Of a stretch of DNA of 64,000 nucleotides, positions 45,112-56,944 are shown piece by piece. The DNA lies in NCBI GenBank assembly GCA_021234155.1, contig JAJEKV010000041.1, positions 6,565,249 through 6,629,248 of the forward strand. Reading direction: 5' to 3'. A program made the position numbers and the translations under genes. The number at the start of each line of letters is the position of its first letter. Positions within the stretch are counted from its first letter, which is position 1. This DNA is from Isoetes taiwanensis (lineage: Eukaryota > Streptophyta > Lycopodiopsida > Isoetales > Isoetaceae). The notes under the pieces were generated by a model. That model saw only the letters and a program-made list of their open reading frames with translations, was not told the origin of the DNA and searched no databases.

Positions 45112-45460
45112 ATTTCACTTCCATTTTTAGCCAAAAAATCAAATGCTCTTTTTTGCAAAAAGATTTTCCCATCTTGAAGAGCATCAAAAAAGATTCCATG
45201 TGAAAAAAAGGAATTTTTGGAAAAGACCCTATATTGACCTTCATTTTTCACTTCTTGGGATTCGTGCCAAATTTGAAAAAATTAAAAAAAATTCCTATCT
45301 ACCCCTACCCCCCCATCACTCCCCATCCAATCTCCCCACCTTACGTTGGTACACTTTCAGTGTGGGGCGGCAACGGGCCGAATCCCACGTGGGCATAACA
45401 CAAATGGATTAATAATAAGATTTTATTAGTGCTTATATACCCAAGCTGCTTCTTCTGAAA

Positions 45461-45745
45461 ATGACTGTGGGATATTACCCTAAAAATAGATTCATACCAA
45501 GATCCAGATTTGCAGATGGATTTAACAGCCTAATCATACCTATTCTAAGCCAAGAAATCCAGAACCAAATTAAAAGACAAGATTGGATGCTGGATTTGCC
45601 AAGAATGAGCCGGAAACAGAGGATTAAGAAAGGGGAATTTTGTTACAGAGATTTAAGGGCTTTGGACGCAAGAATCGATCAGAATATCTCTCATATAGAC
45701 TGGATTGACCAATTGATGCTTGAATCTGTCTTCCTTGCTTCATAG
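45461..45745 (+). other. Unassigned frame of 94 aa
   Basis: The frame from MTVGYYPKNRFIPRSRFADG to a stop after VFLAS is rich in Ile, Arg and Asp and includes WMLDLPRMSRKQRIKKGEF. It looks more protein-like than its surroundings, but I recognise no family. It may be an exon or gene fragment caught in repeats. Confidence 0.3.
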
Positions 45746-45749
45746 ATCG

Positions 45750-46300
45750 ATGGATTATTTGAGGCAAATCTTTTGATTTCTACTGTTATGTACTTTTGAT
45801 CCTGTGCCCAAGACATTAGAGCTTGGGAATGATTTGATTGACTGTATGCTATTCATATGAATGAAAATCCGACCCTTGGCACAAAAACTTTCATTCAATT
45901 TACATTCAACATTGCAAAATGAGGTAAAGTGAAGAGCTAAGGGTGAGATTTAAGCAAAATGCAATGTCTTCTCTGAAATTCATATTGAGATGTATGGGAG
46001 CATCTGGATATTGGGAGTTATAAGAAGGGAAAGTGAATGCACATAGGCATAATGCACTACTAGCTTAAAAGCAAAAGAAAAAAGAGGATAAAATTAAAAA
46101 GTTGAAGGCTTTACTTTTTCAGTCTACATCTAGCATATCATAGGCAAATTGCATCTCATATTGTACTCTGAACAAATTTCAAAAAGAAAAAAGTTGAAGA
46201 CTTCTAGAGTAGATTGCTCGAGTTTAGAGTTGTCTTAGAAGATTAAATTATCACAAGCAGGTTGAGCACTATATTTTGAGTTTTATTCCACATGCAGAAC
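45750..46300. other. No gene recognised
   Basis: AT-rich, nothing identifiable. Confidence 0.5.
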
Positions 46301-46309
46301 TACTAGAGT

Positions 46310-46735
46310 TGTTAGGAAGTGTCAAAGGTAAGAGAGAAAGTGTCAAAAACTGTTTTACAAAAGTTTGCTTGCTGTTTTTTTTTTGGCAAAATTACAGCAT
46401 ACCAGTCAAAAATCATCTAATCTGACCATTTTAGCATCAAGTCTTACCCAAAAAGTTGATCCCCTTTGCTTACAGATCTATCAGAGGTGTCAGGAGTTGT
46501 CAAAAGTAAAAAAAGATCACTAGAACTTGATTTACAAAAATTTGCTTGCTGCTTTTGCACTGTAACAGTCTTTGTGCAAAAAATCTGAATTTCAGGGCAT
46601 TCTAGCATATTTTTTTTGCCAAAAAACTTGTTGAACCTTGTGTTCAGATCTACAGAGATAGGATCAAGTGTCTGAAGTTAAAAAGGACTCATTCTTTTTG
46701 ATCTGCAAATTTAGCTTGCTGCCAGGGATATTGAC
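46310..46735. repeat. Diverged tandem repeat, about 175 bp period
   Basis: TTGCTTGCTG or TTAGCTTGCTG recurs near 46364, 46541 and 46711, each preceded by a GTGTC.AA.GTAA-type stretch and TTTACAAAA or a variant. Confidence 0.55.
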
Positions 46736-47010
46736 CAAGTTTTGACTTGGCCAGGATCACAAATTTGAGAGATCTCTGCAAATCTTCTTGCATCTGGCTT
46801 TTGGTCCCAGATTCCTTGAGTGTCAGAGCAACTTTTTGAATTGGAACCATGTCAAAATTCGAGTCTGTTTGCAAATGGCATCATTCTTGTTGAGGTCACC
46901 TTTTTCTAGTTTTGGGAAAGTAGTGCTAACTCATTGTTTGGACTTTCTTTTTGCAATTTTCTTGCTCAGAGTGGTTGCCTAAAGCAACCTGGAAGTTCTA
47001 AGCCATTGAG

Positions 47011-47039
47011 GTTGAAGGTTTGCCAGGAACACCTTCAAC
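47011..47039. repeat. GTTGAAGGT...ACCTTCAAC palindrome, copy 2
   Basis: Nine-base arms around an 11-base centre; reverse complement of the palindrome at 10830-10859 with only two differences. Confidence 0.6.
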
Positions 47040-47169
47040 ATAGCCCCATCCATGTCATAAATTTTTCTATCAACTTACTGTCTAATAGCCCCATCCACGT
47101 CATAAATCAATCTCAATTCATCCACGTCAAAACTCAATCTTTTTCTGAAGATTTTCTTCCAACAGATAC

Positions 47170-50076
47170 TGATACGAAGATGGTAGCTCGGGGGTGTGGT
47201 CTTGGACGTTAGCCTTGGTGGACTAGCATGGTTGTTTGGGTTTGACAAATTATTGGCAAGGCAAGGCAAGGCAAAAATAATGGCAAAATCAAATCTTATA
47301 AAGGATATGGTCTAAATCATATATTTTAAACCAAGATATTCTTACCACGTTTAAGTGTTAACCTTTAAATAAAGGTTAGGGCCAATATCGAATCAAAGGT
47401 AAAAAGGCATGCGATCTTCAAAAGGCGGACCTAATATAGATCATGGATACATCATCGAATTGGCATGGCATTGCTTATGGGCGCTACAATAACTCTAGGA
47501 CAAGGGCGACCATTCTCGGACTGCTACAGTAACAGTTCGACTATAACAAACTCAAGGATTGGGAACAAGGCTGCATCGAAATAGCTTCAAGTAGTCTTCA
47601 ATGATCAACAACTACCAAATCCGGCCAATTCATTGCCTGAAGCTTTCGCCAGAATAATCAGCGATTGAATTCTGATCCCTTAAGGATCATACTCTTAATA
47701 TATTGGAACTATGAGTAATAATTTGCTGTTACCTAATGCTTTCATAATTTGCCAGTTCCTAGCACGGATTGACCTGGTTGGACAGTGAACTACCTTAATT
47801 AATCTAGATAGTAGAATCTTTCTTCGATTTTGGTGAATTGGATACTGCCTATAAGAAGTTATTGGTGTAACTTCTATCAGAAGGAGTTTAAGACGGTTTT
47901 GATGAACTGTTTAACATCTCTGTGCCCTATTTGCTTATTATCTTGTTATTTCATGTTTGATACATTTGTTAACAATTTTGTTTGTGGTTTCTATGCTTAT
48001 GTAGATGATCTAAGGATTACAAGACCTTGTTTAGCTGAAGAAGTCTTGTATTATGGTTTCTGAAGTTAAAAAGGTTCTGATAAGTGGTGTGATCTGTAAT
48101 AATTGATATCAAGAGCCTGGCTATTCTTGATGTTTGCAAGTCATCTAGTTGGTGTTGGGGATTGCAAACTGGAATAAAAATCCTTATCCTGAGAATCCAA
48201 ATGATCTCTCTCTAAGAATTTAGATTTATATCTTCTTGATCTATTCTTACCAATCTGATTTCGTTAAAAGCAAGAGAGCATTCCAGAGTAATTTTTGAAT
48301 ATCAGTATGGCGAATTCTTTTTGTTGCAGGAAACACAGATACAAATTTCTTAGGTATGGGTGATTTGGAATAAGCAATGCGAATTTGCCTATCCTACATG
48401 ATCAATCCATTTCGTTTTGTCAAAATAAATCTCTTTCAAATCAAGCCTAACTAAAACTGACAATCCATCTCCTTGGCCAGGATGGATCTTTGATTAAACT
48501 CTTCCTCTATCTACAGTGGACGAATCTATTTCTATCCAAGCTAATCAAAGACTAAACAATATAAACTGCATCTTTTTTATGAGTCCATTGTTTCTAGTTG
48601 ATGATAACTAGAGTTTGTTGGTAAGTAATTGTGGTTATGTGTAGATGAGAGGAATTTGTAAAAAGTTCATGAAGTGGTCAGTATTTCTAGAGAAATTGTG
48701 GATCAATTTTATGATTGTATTGTTTCTTATGAAGTTGTTGATGCCATTATAATATGCACAATATTATGGTTGGTGCCATAAGTATTTGATAATAATGTAT
48801 AACACTAAATGTTTTAGATTGGTGTCTAAGACTTTCAAGAGTAGTTGGTGCTACTGGTTGATGTTGGTGCTTCAACAAAACTCCATGACTCTTTTCTCAA
48901 GCTTTGTCCATTCTTTGAATTTAGAAACTTATTGTTTAATTAGTACAACTCAAAACCTTGTTAATCGTATTCCCACTTGGTAGATCAATTCAATCCTTTC
49001 AGTATCTTAATCATCATCCTTAGCCAAAAAATTGTGATTGTAACGAATAGTTGGTGCTATTCGCAAGATCATAATCCTAATCTTTCGACCTTAAAACATT
49101 GGTGCTCAAAGGACACAAAGTGAGTTGGCATTTAATTTGTGGTTTAGGGATACATGCAGGTCAGTTGCTTCCAAAAACGGAATAGTTGATACGAACATAG
49201 TGGGGGGGGTGGTTTCTGACGTTAGTCTTGGTGGGTGGGTAATTGGGTTTCACAAATTATTGGCAAAGCAAGGCAAAAATAATGGCAAAAGTAAATATTA
49301 TAAGAGCTATGGTTTAAATTATTCTTACCATATTTAAATAAAGGTTAGGGCCAATATTGAATCAAAGGTAAAAGGGCATGCGACCTTCAAAAGGCTGACA
49401 TCATCGAATTGGAACGACGACTACTTATGGGCGTTACAATAACACTCTAGGACGGCGACCATTCTCAGATTGCTACAGTAACACCTGGACTATAACAAAC
49501 TCAGGGATTGGGAACACGGATGCATCGAAACAACTTCAAGTAATCTTGAGCGACTAACAACAACCAAACCCGACCAATTCATTGCCAGAAGCTTCCGCTT
49601 GAATAACCAGCGGTTGAATTCTGATCCCTTAGGGATCCTGCTCTTAATTTTCTTGAAACTGTGATTAATAATTTGCCTTTGCCTAATGCTTGCCTAATTT
49701 GTCAGTTCCTACCACCAATTACCCCATGGAGCGGTGAACTACCTTAATTAATTTAGATACCAGTATCTTTCTCTGATTTTGGTGAACTGGATACTGCCAA
49801 TAAGAAGTTATTGGTGTAACTTCTGTTAGAAGGATCTTAAGACGGTTTTTGTGAACTGTTTAAAATTTCAAATTATTGGTGTAATCTGTGCCCCGTTTGC
49901 TTATCATCTTATTATTTCATATTTGATGCATTTGTTAATAGTTTTGCTTTTGGTTTCTGTGCTTATGTAGATTTATAAGGATTACAAGACCTTGTTTAGC
50001 TAAAGAAGTCTTGTATTATGGTTTCTGAACTGAAAAAGGTTCGTATCATTGGTGTGATCCGTACTCTAAATATCAT
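47170..50076 (+). mobile_element. Non-autonomous LTR retrotransposon
   Basis: Direct repeats of about 0.9 kb (about 47170-48105 and 49187-50076) share long text, e.g. AAATAAAGGTTAGGGCCAATAT and GGTGTAACTTCT. A primer-site-like sequence follows the first repeat. The interior of about 1.1 kb has no gag or pol, so it is an internally deleted or LARD-type element. Exact ends and target duplication were not settled. Confidence 0.7.
48107..48124 (+). promoter_or_regulatory. Primer binding site of the non-autonomous LTR element
   Basis: TTGATATCAAGAGCCTGG resembles TGGTATCAGAGCC with one substitution and one inserted A, placed directly after the 5' LTR. Confidence 0.45.
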
Positions 50077-50111
50077 AAAACTCTTAATACTTATTTTCTT
50101 TTCATTTCTTT

Positions 50112-50240
50112 TTTAATATTGAAGGGGAGGAATGCACATCGTGAGGTGAGGCTTGCACTCACTCTTAGCCCACCTAGTGGCAACCAATGGGATTTGAATG
50201 AAAGCCCAACCATCTAACCATCAGACTATCACCATGACGG
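50112..50240 (-). repeat. tRNA-derived SINE
   Basis: On the minus strand GATAGTCTGATGGTTAGATGG (A box region) and ATTCAAATCCC (B box) are followed by a body of about 70 bp ending in TTCAATATTAAAAAAG, an A-rich tail. Total about 130 bp. Confidence 0.5.
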
Positions 50241-50934
50241 GTACGCTTAGTACTTCTTACCAAGTCAAACTTATCAGATTTCTCGAGTTTTAACATCTAT
50301 ACCCAAAGAATCCTAGTCAAGGTTCTAAGGCTCAAAATGATTATTCCGAAAATAATCAATAGCTCCAAAGAAGTAATTTTTATAGTTAAAGTAATTTACA
50401 ACTTTATTGTTCCTTCTTTATCAAATCCTAAAGGCCGAGTCTTCCCCAAAACATAGGGCATCGAATTTCAAGATTAGTGCAACTAGGATCGATCAGAGCA
50501 TCTTCTTCTATAGTAGCTTAGATCTATTAAGATGACTCGAAAAAAAATATCTTGATGGACTTTCAGAACCATAGATTTGGCAGTGGCTTAGATAATACAA
50601 AAGAAAAAGATTGTCATTTAAGCACACCTAGATTCATAAATTGTTTGCAAATTAGTAACTTTTGCCAGATGTCCTAGAATGTTCTGGAAGACACAAAAAA
50701 GTGACTAGTCGATTTCAAAATTAAAAAAATTACCGCTCTTGCTTCTAGCTATGCACCAACTTGAAAATATATCAACTCTATGCTATGCCAAAAGCTTACC
50801 ACCCTTGGCTCCAGCCATGCACAAGCTTGAACTTGCACTTTAAAAATGCGTAAATTTCTTGTATATTACAACCATTTGGAATTCAATAAATATATACATA
50901 TAATTAATGCGTGCAATTCTTCAAACAAGCTTCA

Positions 50935-51078
50935 TCATGTACTTTCTTTTTTCTTGGCACAAATCATAATAAAACCTTGCTTTTGAATTTGTTTGTATGA
51001 TATAAGACCACAAATCCTACAAAGCTCCTCAAGCTCACCATCACTCCAGTACCTAATTGGGCGAACAAGACCTTCACT
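50935..51078 (-). CDS. Methyltransferase, terminal exon (At1g78140-like)
   Basis: Acceptor TTTTTTAATGCAG precedes the exon; the frame opens with SEGLVRPIRYWSDGELEELC, continues RICGLISYKQIQKQGFIMIC and ends at TGA after 47 codons. The pattern (aromatic-acid-rich EL-E-LC, CGL, FIM) matches the C-terminus of the plant SAM-dependent methyltransferases At1g78140 and At2g41040, which are predicted chloroplast proteins of unknown substrate. Intron phase 0 agrees with the donor of the exon at 60277-60378, so the two join in frame. This end of the gene is intact by sequence. The expected upstream exons (signal peptide, SAM-binding motif I) are outside the window or were not found. Confidence 0.75.
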   Translation of the reverse strand, partial: SEGLVRPIRYWSDGELEELCRICGLISYKQIQKQGFIMICAKKKEST

Positions 51079-51310
51079 CTGCATTAAAAAACGATAAGGT
51101 AAAATAGTATGTACTATGATCAAAAGAGACAGAAAGAAAGAGACCGAGACATCGTTTTACCATGTTTTAACATGGCGTTAGAAGATTATATCAAGAGGTC
51201 TTAAAGCCATACATAGATTTTATGTCTGACACAATTTTTATGTCTATGATATATGAGCACACATTTCTTTTAAATAGAAAGATTTTCTATTAGAGTTAAG
51301 AATATATATA

Positions 51311-52316
51311 GGGAAAATTTTAAAAATACCCTTAAATTTTAGTGCATTTGTCAAAATGCCCTTGTATTTCTAATATTTATCAAAATGCCCTATTTTTGTA
51401 TACGCTTCTACGCTTCTGAATCCTTGAAGACCTATACAGGTCCGATAGATGAATTTTGGCCATTGCTCCTACCAATCCTGCATGCAATATGGCTTTTGAA
51501 ACCACTCAACCAGATTTTTATTACAGAAGTTTGCTTCTTCTTCTAGAGCTTCCACTAGCCCCAAATTAATTTCTTTATTAAAAAATTCCAGCTATGGTGC
51601 TCTTACAGGTATTAATTTCTGGATCCAGAGATTACAAGCTCAAATCCGAGTCAAGCTTTGAACTATTTGTTCTTGATTTGAAACGATCAAGCTTTGAACT
51701 ATTTGTTTATGATTTGAAACGAGGATTTCTAATGAAACCAAAAGCCAGAAATTTGAGACAAAGCCATAATGAAACTTAGTTCCAGCGATTATAGTTTCAG
51801 CTTTGGCGGAACTGTACAAGCCAACCAATCAACAACAGATAGCAATCATGTCTTCGCTGGATTCAAGGTGCCATTTTTCAGTAGAGACCGCATTTGTGAC
51901 ATCTCCGACATCCTCTGGTTAATTTGTCTGCTAAATCCATTCTTGTTGCTTCCAATCTTTCCGTTCGATTCCTCTATTCAATCTGATTCTATTTTGCCCT
52001 TGTTTTGAACTAATTGCTCTGTTCTGTCCCTATTTCTTAGTAAAATCCATCGGTTCCAAAATCTAGAAACAGGTAATCTTTCAACCCAGGAAGAAGAATT
52101 AGTCATGAATCAATAAATCCTAAATTGTAGGGCAAGCATTACGTGCATGATAAACAAGAAGATAAATGGGGCAAAAGATGAGCATGGCTATGGCCAAAAA
52201 CAAAACGATGTGGGAGTTTTCACCCCGCCATACTAGGGGCATTTTGGTAAATATTAGAAATATAGGGGCATTTTGATAAATATATGAAAATACAAGGGCA
52301 TTTTTAAAATTTTCTC
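51311..52316. mobile_element. DNA transposon with about 90 bp inverted ends (MULE-like)
   Basis: The left end GGGAAAATTTTAAAAATACCC and the reverse complement of the right end (GAGAAAATTTTAAAAATGCCC) match, and the similarity continues through ...TCAAAATGCCC for about 90 bp. Length 1.0 kb, no transposase. Long inverted ends of this type suggest the Mutator superfamily. Flanks are AT-rich and a 9 bp duplication could not be proved. Confidence 0.65.
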
Positions 52317-52320
52317 ATAT

Positions 52321-52465
52321 TATATATACAAGAAATTTAATGCGTCCTACGGTGCATGTTCGAGTTTTAGCATGTTCCTATGCTGCAAGTTCTTGTATAT
52401 TATATATACAAGAAATTTAATGCGTCCTACGGTGCATGTTCGAGTTTTAGCATGTTCCTATGCTA
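52321..52465. repeat. 80 bp tandem duplication
   Basis: TATATATACAAGAAATTTAATGCG starts at 52321 and again at 52401; about 65 bp after each start are the same except one or two bases. Confidence 0.85.
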
Positions 52466-53190
52466 CATTCTAAAAGAATCTTTTGAGAATACTCTAAATT
52501 CATAGATTCTCTAAGATTCTACCAAGGTTCTCTTGGAGGTTTCATGGAGATTCCTCTAAATTTTATAAGATTCCCTCTAGATTCCATTAGATTTCCGTAG
52601 ATCCTCTAAGATTCTATGAAGATCCCCCTAGATCCCCTTAGATTCCCTTAGATCCCTTTAGACTTTATGAGATTGCCCTAGGTTCCCTTACATTATATGA
52701 GATTGAAAGAGATTCTATAAAGATTCCCCTAGACACTCTAAGATTTCATCAACATTTTTTCATTTTTTTAGATTCCCTTAGATTTTATGAAGATTCCCTT
52801 AGATCCCTCAGATTTTAAGAGATTCCCTTAGGCTTGTAAATATTTTCCCAGATTCTCTTACATTTTATGAGATTTTTTTAGATTCTATTAGATTCTTCTG
52901 GATTTCTTTAAATTCTAGAACTTTTTAGAACATTCTAAGACTTTCTGGAACATTCTAAGACTTTCAATATATTCTAGAACTTTCTGAAAGTATTTCCCTA
53001 AATTTCCTTACATTCCCGTAGATTCCCCTACATTCTAGAACATTCTAAAATTTATTAGAACAATTTGGAACTTTCTGGAAGAATTTTCTTAGATCCCATA
53101 TTCTCTTATGTTCTAGAACTTTCTAGAAGATTCTAGAACTTTCTAGAGCCTTCCAGAACATTCTAGAACTTTCTTGAACTAGCTAGAATG
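52466..53190. repeat. Degenerate minisatellite (AGATTCCCTT type) grading into TTCTAGAACT decamers
   Basis: About 720 bp of short units. The left part is variants of AGATTCCCTTAGATTC(TATGA); the right part turns into phased decamers of TTCTAGAACT form (52913-52965 and 53111-53180). Confidence 0.8.
53111..53180. promoter_or_regulatory. Perfect heat-shock-element array
   Basis: Seven consecutive decamers (TTCTAGAACT, TTCTAGAAGA, TTCTAGAACT, TTCTAGAGCC, TTCCAGAACA, TTCTAGAACT, TTCTTGAACT). All are TTCnnGAAnn except one GAG, so GAA/TTC blocks alternate every 5 bp over 70 bp, the consensus bound by heat-shock factors. Function in this intronic repeat is unproven. Confidence 0.6.
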
Positions 53191-53261
53191 TTAGTCTATT
53201 TTATCTTAATGGGAACATTACCCTTAAGTACATTTAAAACATAAAACATTCATGGAATTAA

Positions 53262-53330
53262 TGCTTGGTCTAGTGGTTAGAATGGGGGGCTGGGGGGTCA
53301 ATGGCCAGGGTTCGAATCCTCCACACAACA
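53262..53330 (+). repeat. tRNA-derived SINE head
   Basis: TGGTCTAGTGGTTAGAATG (A box) and GGTTCGAATCC (B box) on the plus strand with 24 bp between. The 5' and 3' flanks do not form an acceptor stem. Confidence 0.5.
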
Positions 53331-53423
53331 TAAAAATTTTAAAAGCCTTTTCCTAAAGGATGAGCATTCAACCTGGGCCGTAGGGTCTTGGACCCGATCA
53401 AGGGTCGAGATAAACTCATGTGC

Positions 53424-53715
53424 ACCTTAGGATATGTGCCAAGCCACGTGAGCCGTAAGATCTCGGATCGACGATCAGGATCGGATCAACCTAGACCGTA
53501 GGATCGATTACATATAATTCCCAAAGCCATGTGCACCGTAGGATGTGTCCCAAAGCCACGTGAGCCGTAGGATCTCAGACCGACGATCAGGATCAGATCA
53601 ATCTGGACCGTATGATCGCTTACATATAATCTGAAACAAACTCCCAAGCCATCTGGGCCGTAGGATGTGTCCCAAAGCCACGTGAGCCGTAGGATCTCGG
53701 ATCAACGGCCGGATT
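53424..53715. repeat. Three tandem units of about 110 bp
   Basis: Each contains CCACGTGAGCCGTAGGATCTC or a variant and (units 1 and 2) GATCAGGATC.GATCAA.CT..ACCGTA. It directly follows the SINE head and may be its body. Confidence 0.7.
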
Positions 53716-53719
53716 CAGG

Positions 53720-55735
53720 AGGACAAACATAAGAACATATATTATGATATGTAGCTGATCCGAGAAATTTTTTCGGCCGGCAGCCGACGGCAGGAAAATA
53801 TTAAAAGTAATAAACACTTGCTTCAAATTACATACAGAAAAAAAATTTCAGGAAGAAATTTTTGTTAGCAGCTATGGCGGAGGCAGACATTGCAGTGGCA
53901 GCTCGTGAAAGCAGCAACCCACGACTGAACAGAGATGCAAATGTGGGATGAACTGGATTTGACTCAAAGCTCTGTTTCATGCCAGGCTTGAGCTTCAAAA
54001 GGGTTTTTACCTTCTGTTTCATGCCTGAGGCCTTTTTCCACGACAAGCTTGTCCTGAACTTCGATTTGGTCTGGGCTTTAAAGTCCTATTCTGGTGATCA
54101 TTCAAGCTTCTAGATTTAAAAATTTGTAGGGTTCTTATTTAAAAATCACCCAAGTAACTTGCTCTTTCTATCGGTTCTTCTGGAAATTTAACTCTAACCC
54201 TATTTTCGCTTTTGGGTTTAAGATATACAAAAGAAAACTTTCTAATCACGAAAACTTGCGGTAGTATTCCCAAAACAAATTCCGGTTAAACTACTATATA
54301 CCACAGAACGTCTCTCTGCAAAGATTCTGTGGCGTGGATCCTTACCAGAGTCAATGTTTTGAGGCAAGTCAATTGCTGCAGCATGTCTTTGCTCCAAGAT
54401 CTAGAAAATAGTCATTGCAGCAGGTCTGTGGAAAACCTAGATTTTATATTATTATATATGTCTTATATTTAGATAATGGAAAATGGATTTTTTTAGGACG
54501 TGTCGTACGTATGACATGGAGGTGACATGAAGCCCAAAAGGGTGTCTTATAAAATAAGAGTGCTGTGGAAAAAGGGCCTGAATCTAAACTCCATAATCTC
54601 TATCGTATTTGGCTGCTACGCTATAGTATAAGCTGTATTTGAGCTCTTATCCCTTGTTTATGCCAGACTTAGTGTCAATTACTATGATCCATGTCGGATT
54701 TGGGTTAAGACCCTGTGACCCATGTCGGATTTACTCTTTCCCATGCCTCCTCATGAGTTAGAATGTTTTGGCCTGAAATGAAAATCTGCAAGACCCTCTA
54801 AATCTCGCTAGAAGATCCATATATATGCTCTGCGAATCAGAATTTTGGCGTAAGATACAGCCAAAATGAATCTTATTATGGATAGCTGGGTGGGGATGGA
54901 AAAGAAAGAAGAGTGCCCTAGGTTTTCGAGTTCATTATGGTCGGAATAGTGATCCAACCTGCAGTGCACTTCAAAACATAGAAAAACAATATCCCACATG
55001 GCGGCGCCACTATAGAGAGTGGGGATGCATATTGCGCGTGATAAAATGTACAGAAGTTTAAAGTAATTTGAAGCAAGTGTTTATTGCGATATCACATGTG
55101 ACTGCATAAAATCTCCATTAATAAATCGTTGGCATCTTCCTCTCCTTCTCATTTCTTTCTGAACAGGAACTCTTACAAGCTTGCAGGATCTGGAGCGGAT
55201 TTGTATCAGCACTCTGTTGGATCAGGTCTTGTCAAATTTGAGTAAGATATGAGCAAGAATTCATCAAATCTGTAACAGAAAGTATAGACAGTTGCTTTTT
55301 AGAGCTTTTGTGACGATTCTTGAGTAAACTGAGTTTGAATTATATTTTGATCAATGAGTCGTTTTTTATCAGCAGATCAGTATTATCAAGTTGATGTACA
55401 GTTTCAAGGCATGTAGGCTAGTTTCTTGAATGATTTGTTGGACAGATTTCAGTCCACAGTTGACTCCTTTGATAACTTTTTGAAATAAAAGACGCATGAT
55501 CTGCAACTAAAAGATATCTGAGAATATAAACAATTGTTTTCAAGAGTCTTTGTGATGATTCTTTGTAGATTTGAATTATACTTTAATAAGTGGTTTGGTT
55601 TTGACCACCACTAGACCAGCATGATAAGGTTGATTTACAGTTTCAAAATGCTCCATTCACAGTTTCAAGACGTTTCAGCTTCTTCTTGACTCTTGAGCTT
55701 TATCTCCATGACTCTTCATCTTTTTCTCACTGATA
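53720..55735. other. No gene recognised
   Basis: Intron sequence without recognisable motifs; short frames only. Confidence 0.5.
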
Positions 55736-55739
55736 CCCC

Positions 55740-56944
55740 ATGATATAATGCTTGCTGAATTTAATGTGAAACCTCTGAGGGTTGAAATTGCCTTTCAAAC
55801 AGTGACTTATTTACATCAGTTACACCGTTTTGGACAATCACAAGGTGGTAAAAAAAGACTTCCCTGGTTGGCATATGTGTCGTCTAAAATATACATTGGT
55901 TTAAAATATACGTTGGCAGACCAGGGTAAGCGCTGTTGGTCCTCAAGGACATCTAAATTGTTTGAGAAGATGGGCTTCTCTATGGGAAATATCCCACCTT
56001 TTCAATACAGTATAATGGATGATAATCTGAATTTTACTCAGCAAAAAGTTTATCAACTTATACGCCATGACTTGGAGTGTCTTTATGTTTCAAATATATG
56101 GGTAAATCCCGTCAAAGATCTGCCTGCTAAAAAGAAATTCTATAAGGATAACTATATCAGCAGATGGTTTTATCGTAAGGCCTGGATATTTGGATATTGA
56201 TCTGCCGAATAAAGTGAGATGCTCTATGGGGCAGTTTAGAGTGTCATCTAACCAGTTGGAGATTGAGGTTGGTAGGGCGAAAAATATTAGTCGTGAAGAT
56301 CGGAAATGCCCAATGTGCGATTTTATAAGAACAACATTTTATTTTTACCTGCCCAACTTACTACAGCATTAGAGGCAGATATCATTGTCTTTTTTAGAGA
56401 CCCCGCATCTCTACGATACCTAGTAGTAGAATATTACAATTAGAAATGTGTATCTCACTTTGTATATGAACTATCCCTAGAACGGAGAAATATTCTCAAA
56501 CAAAATAATCCAACAGGCCTGAAACAAACAGAAATAACCTTTTTATCTGAGTCAAACGATGATAGAAGGCATCACAGAAGAGGAAGTATCCTGACCCTAA
56601 AGGGTGACTTTGGCACTGTCTAAGAAGATAAAACAATCTGCAGCCATGAAACATAAAAAGTCTTTCCAGAATAGGCTGAGCATCAAGCATCAAAGCAAGC
56701 CAAGAAAAGGTATTATGAATTACTTTGCAGCAGTCACAAGAACAAATGGGCTATCCCCATCAAAATCTACCTGAGCAGATTCTTAGGGTTTCACTATAAG
56801 TTCCGTTAACTTATTATTTTTGTTTGTATATTTTAGATAACAGGAGGGTTTTCCTCCTGGAGGTCTTGAATTCTGTATGTGTTATGGTCTTATAGACCCT
56901 TCGGATCTTACGTAGACGTTAATAAATCTTTCTTTCTTTCACTC
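55740..56944 (+). pseudogene. LINE 3' fragment with (TTTC)n tail
   Basis: The frame 55748-56200 encodes the region after reverse transcriptase (LAEFNVKPLRVEIAFQTVTY, then LIRHDLECLYVSNIW and DLPAKKKFYKDNY). A second frame gives NQLEIEVGRAKNISREDRKC and CPMC, the start of the zinc-binding domain. The same domains occur at 62.6-63.9 kb in another copy (LAEFSATPLQLDAAFQLVSF). It ends with TATAGACCCTTCGGATCT, CGTAGACGTTAATAAATC and TTTC repeats (56886-56944). 5' truncated. Confidence 0.75.
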
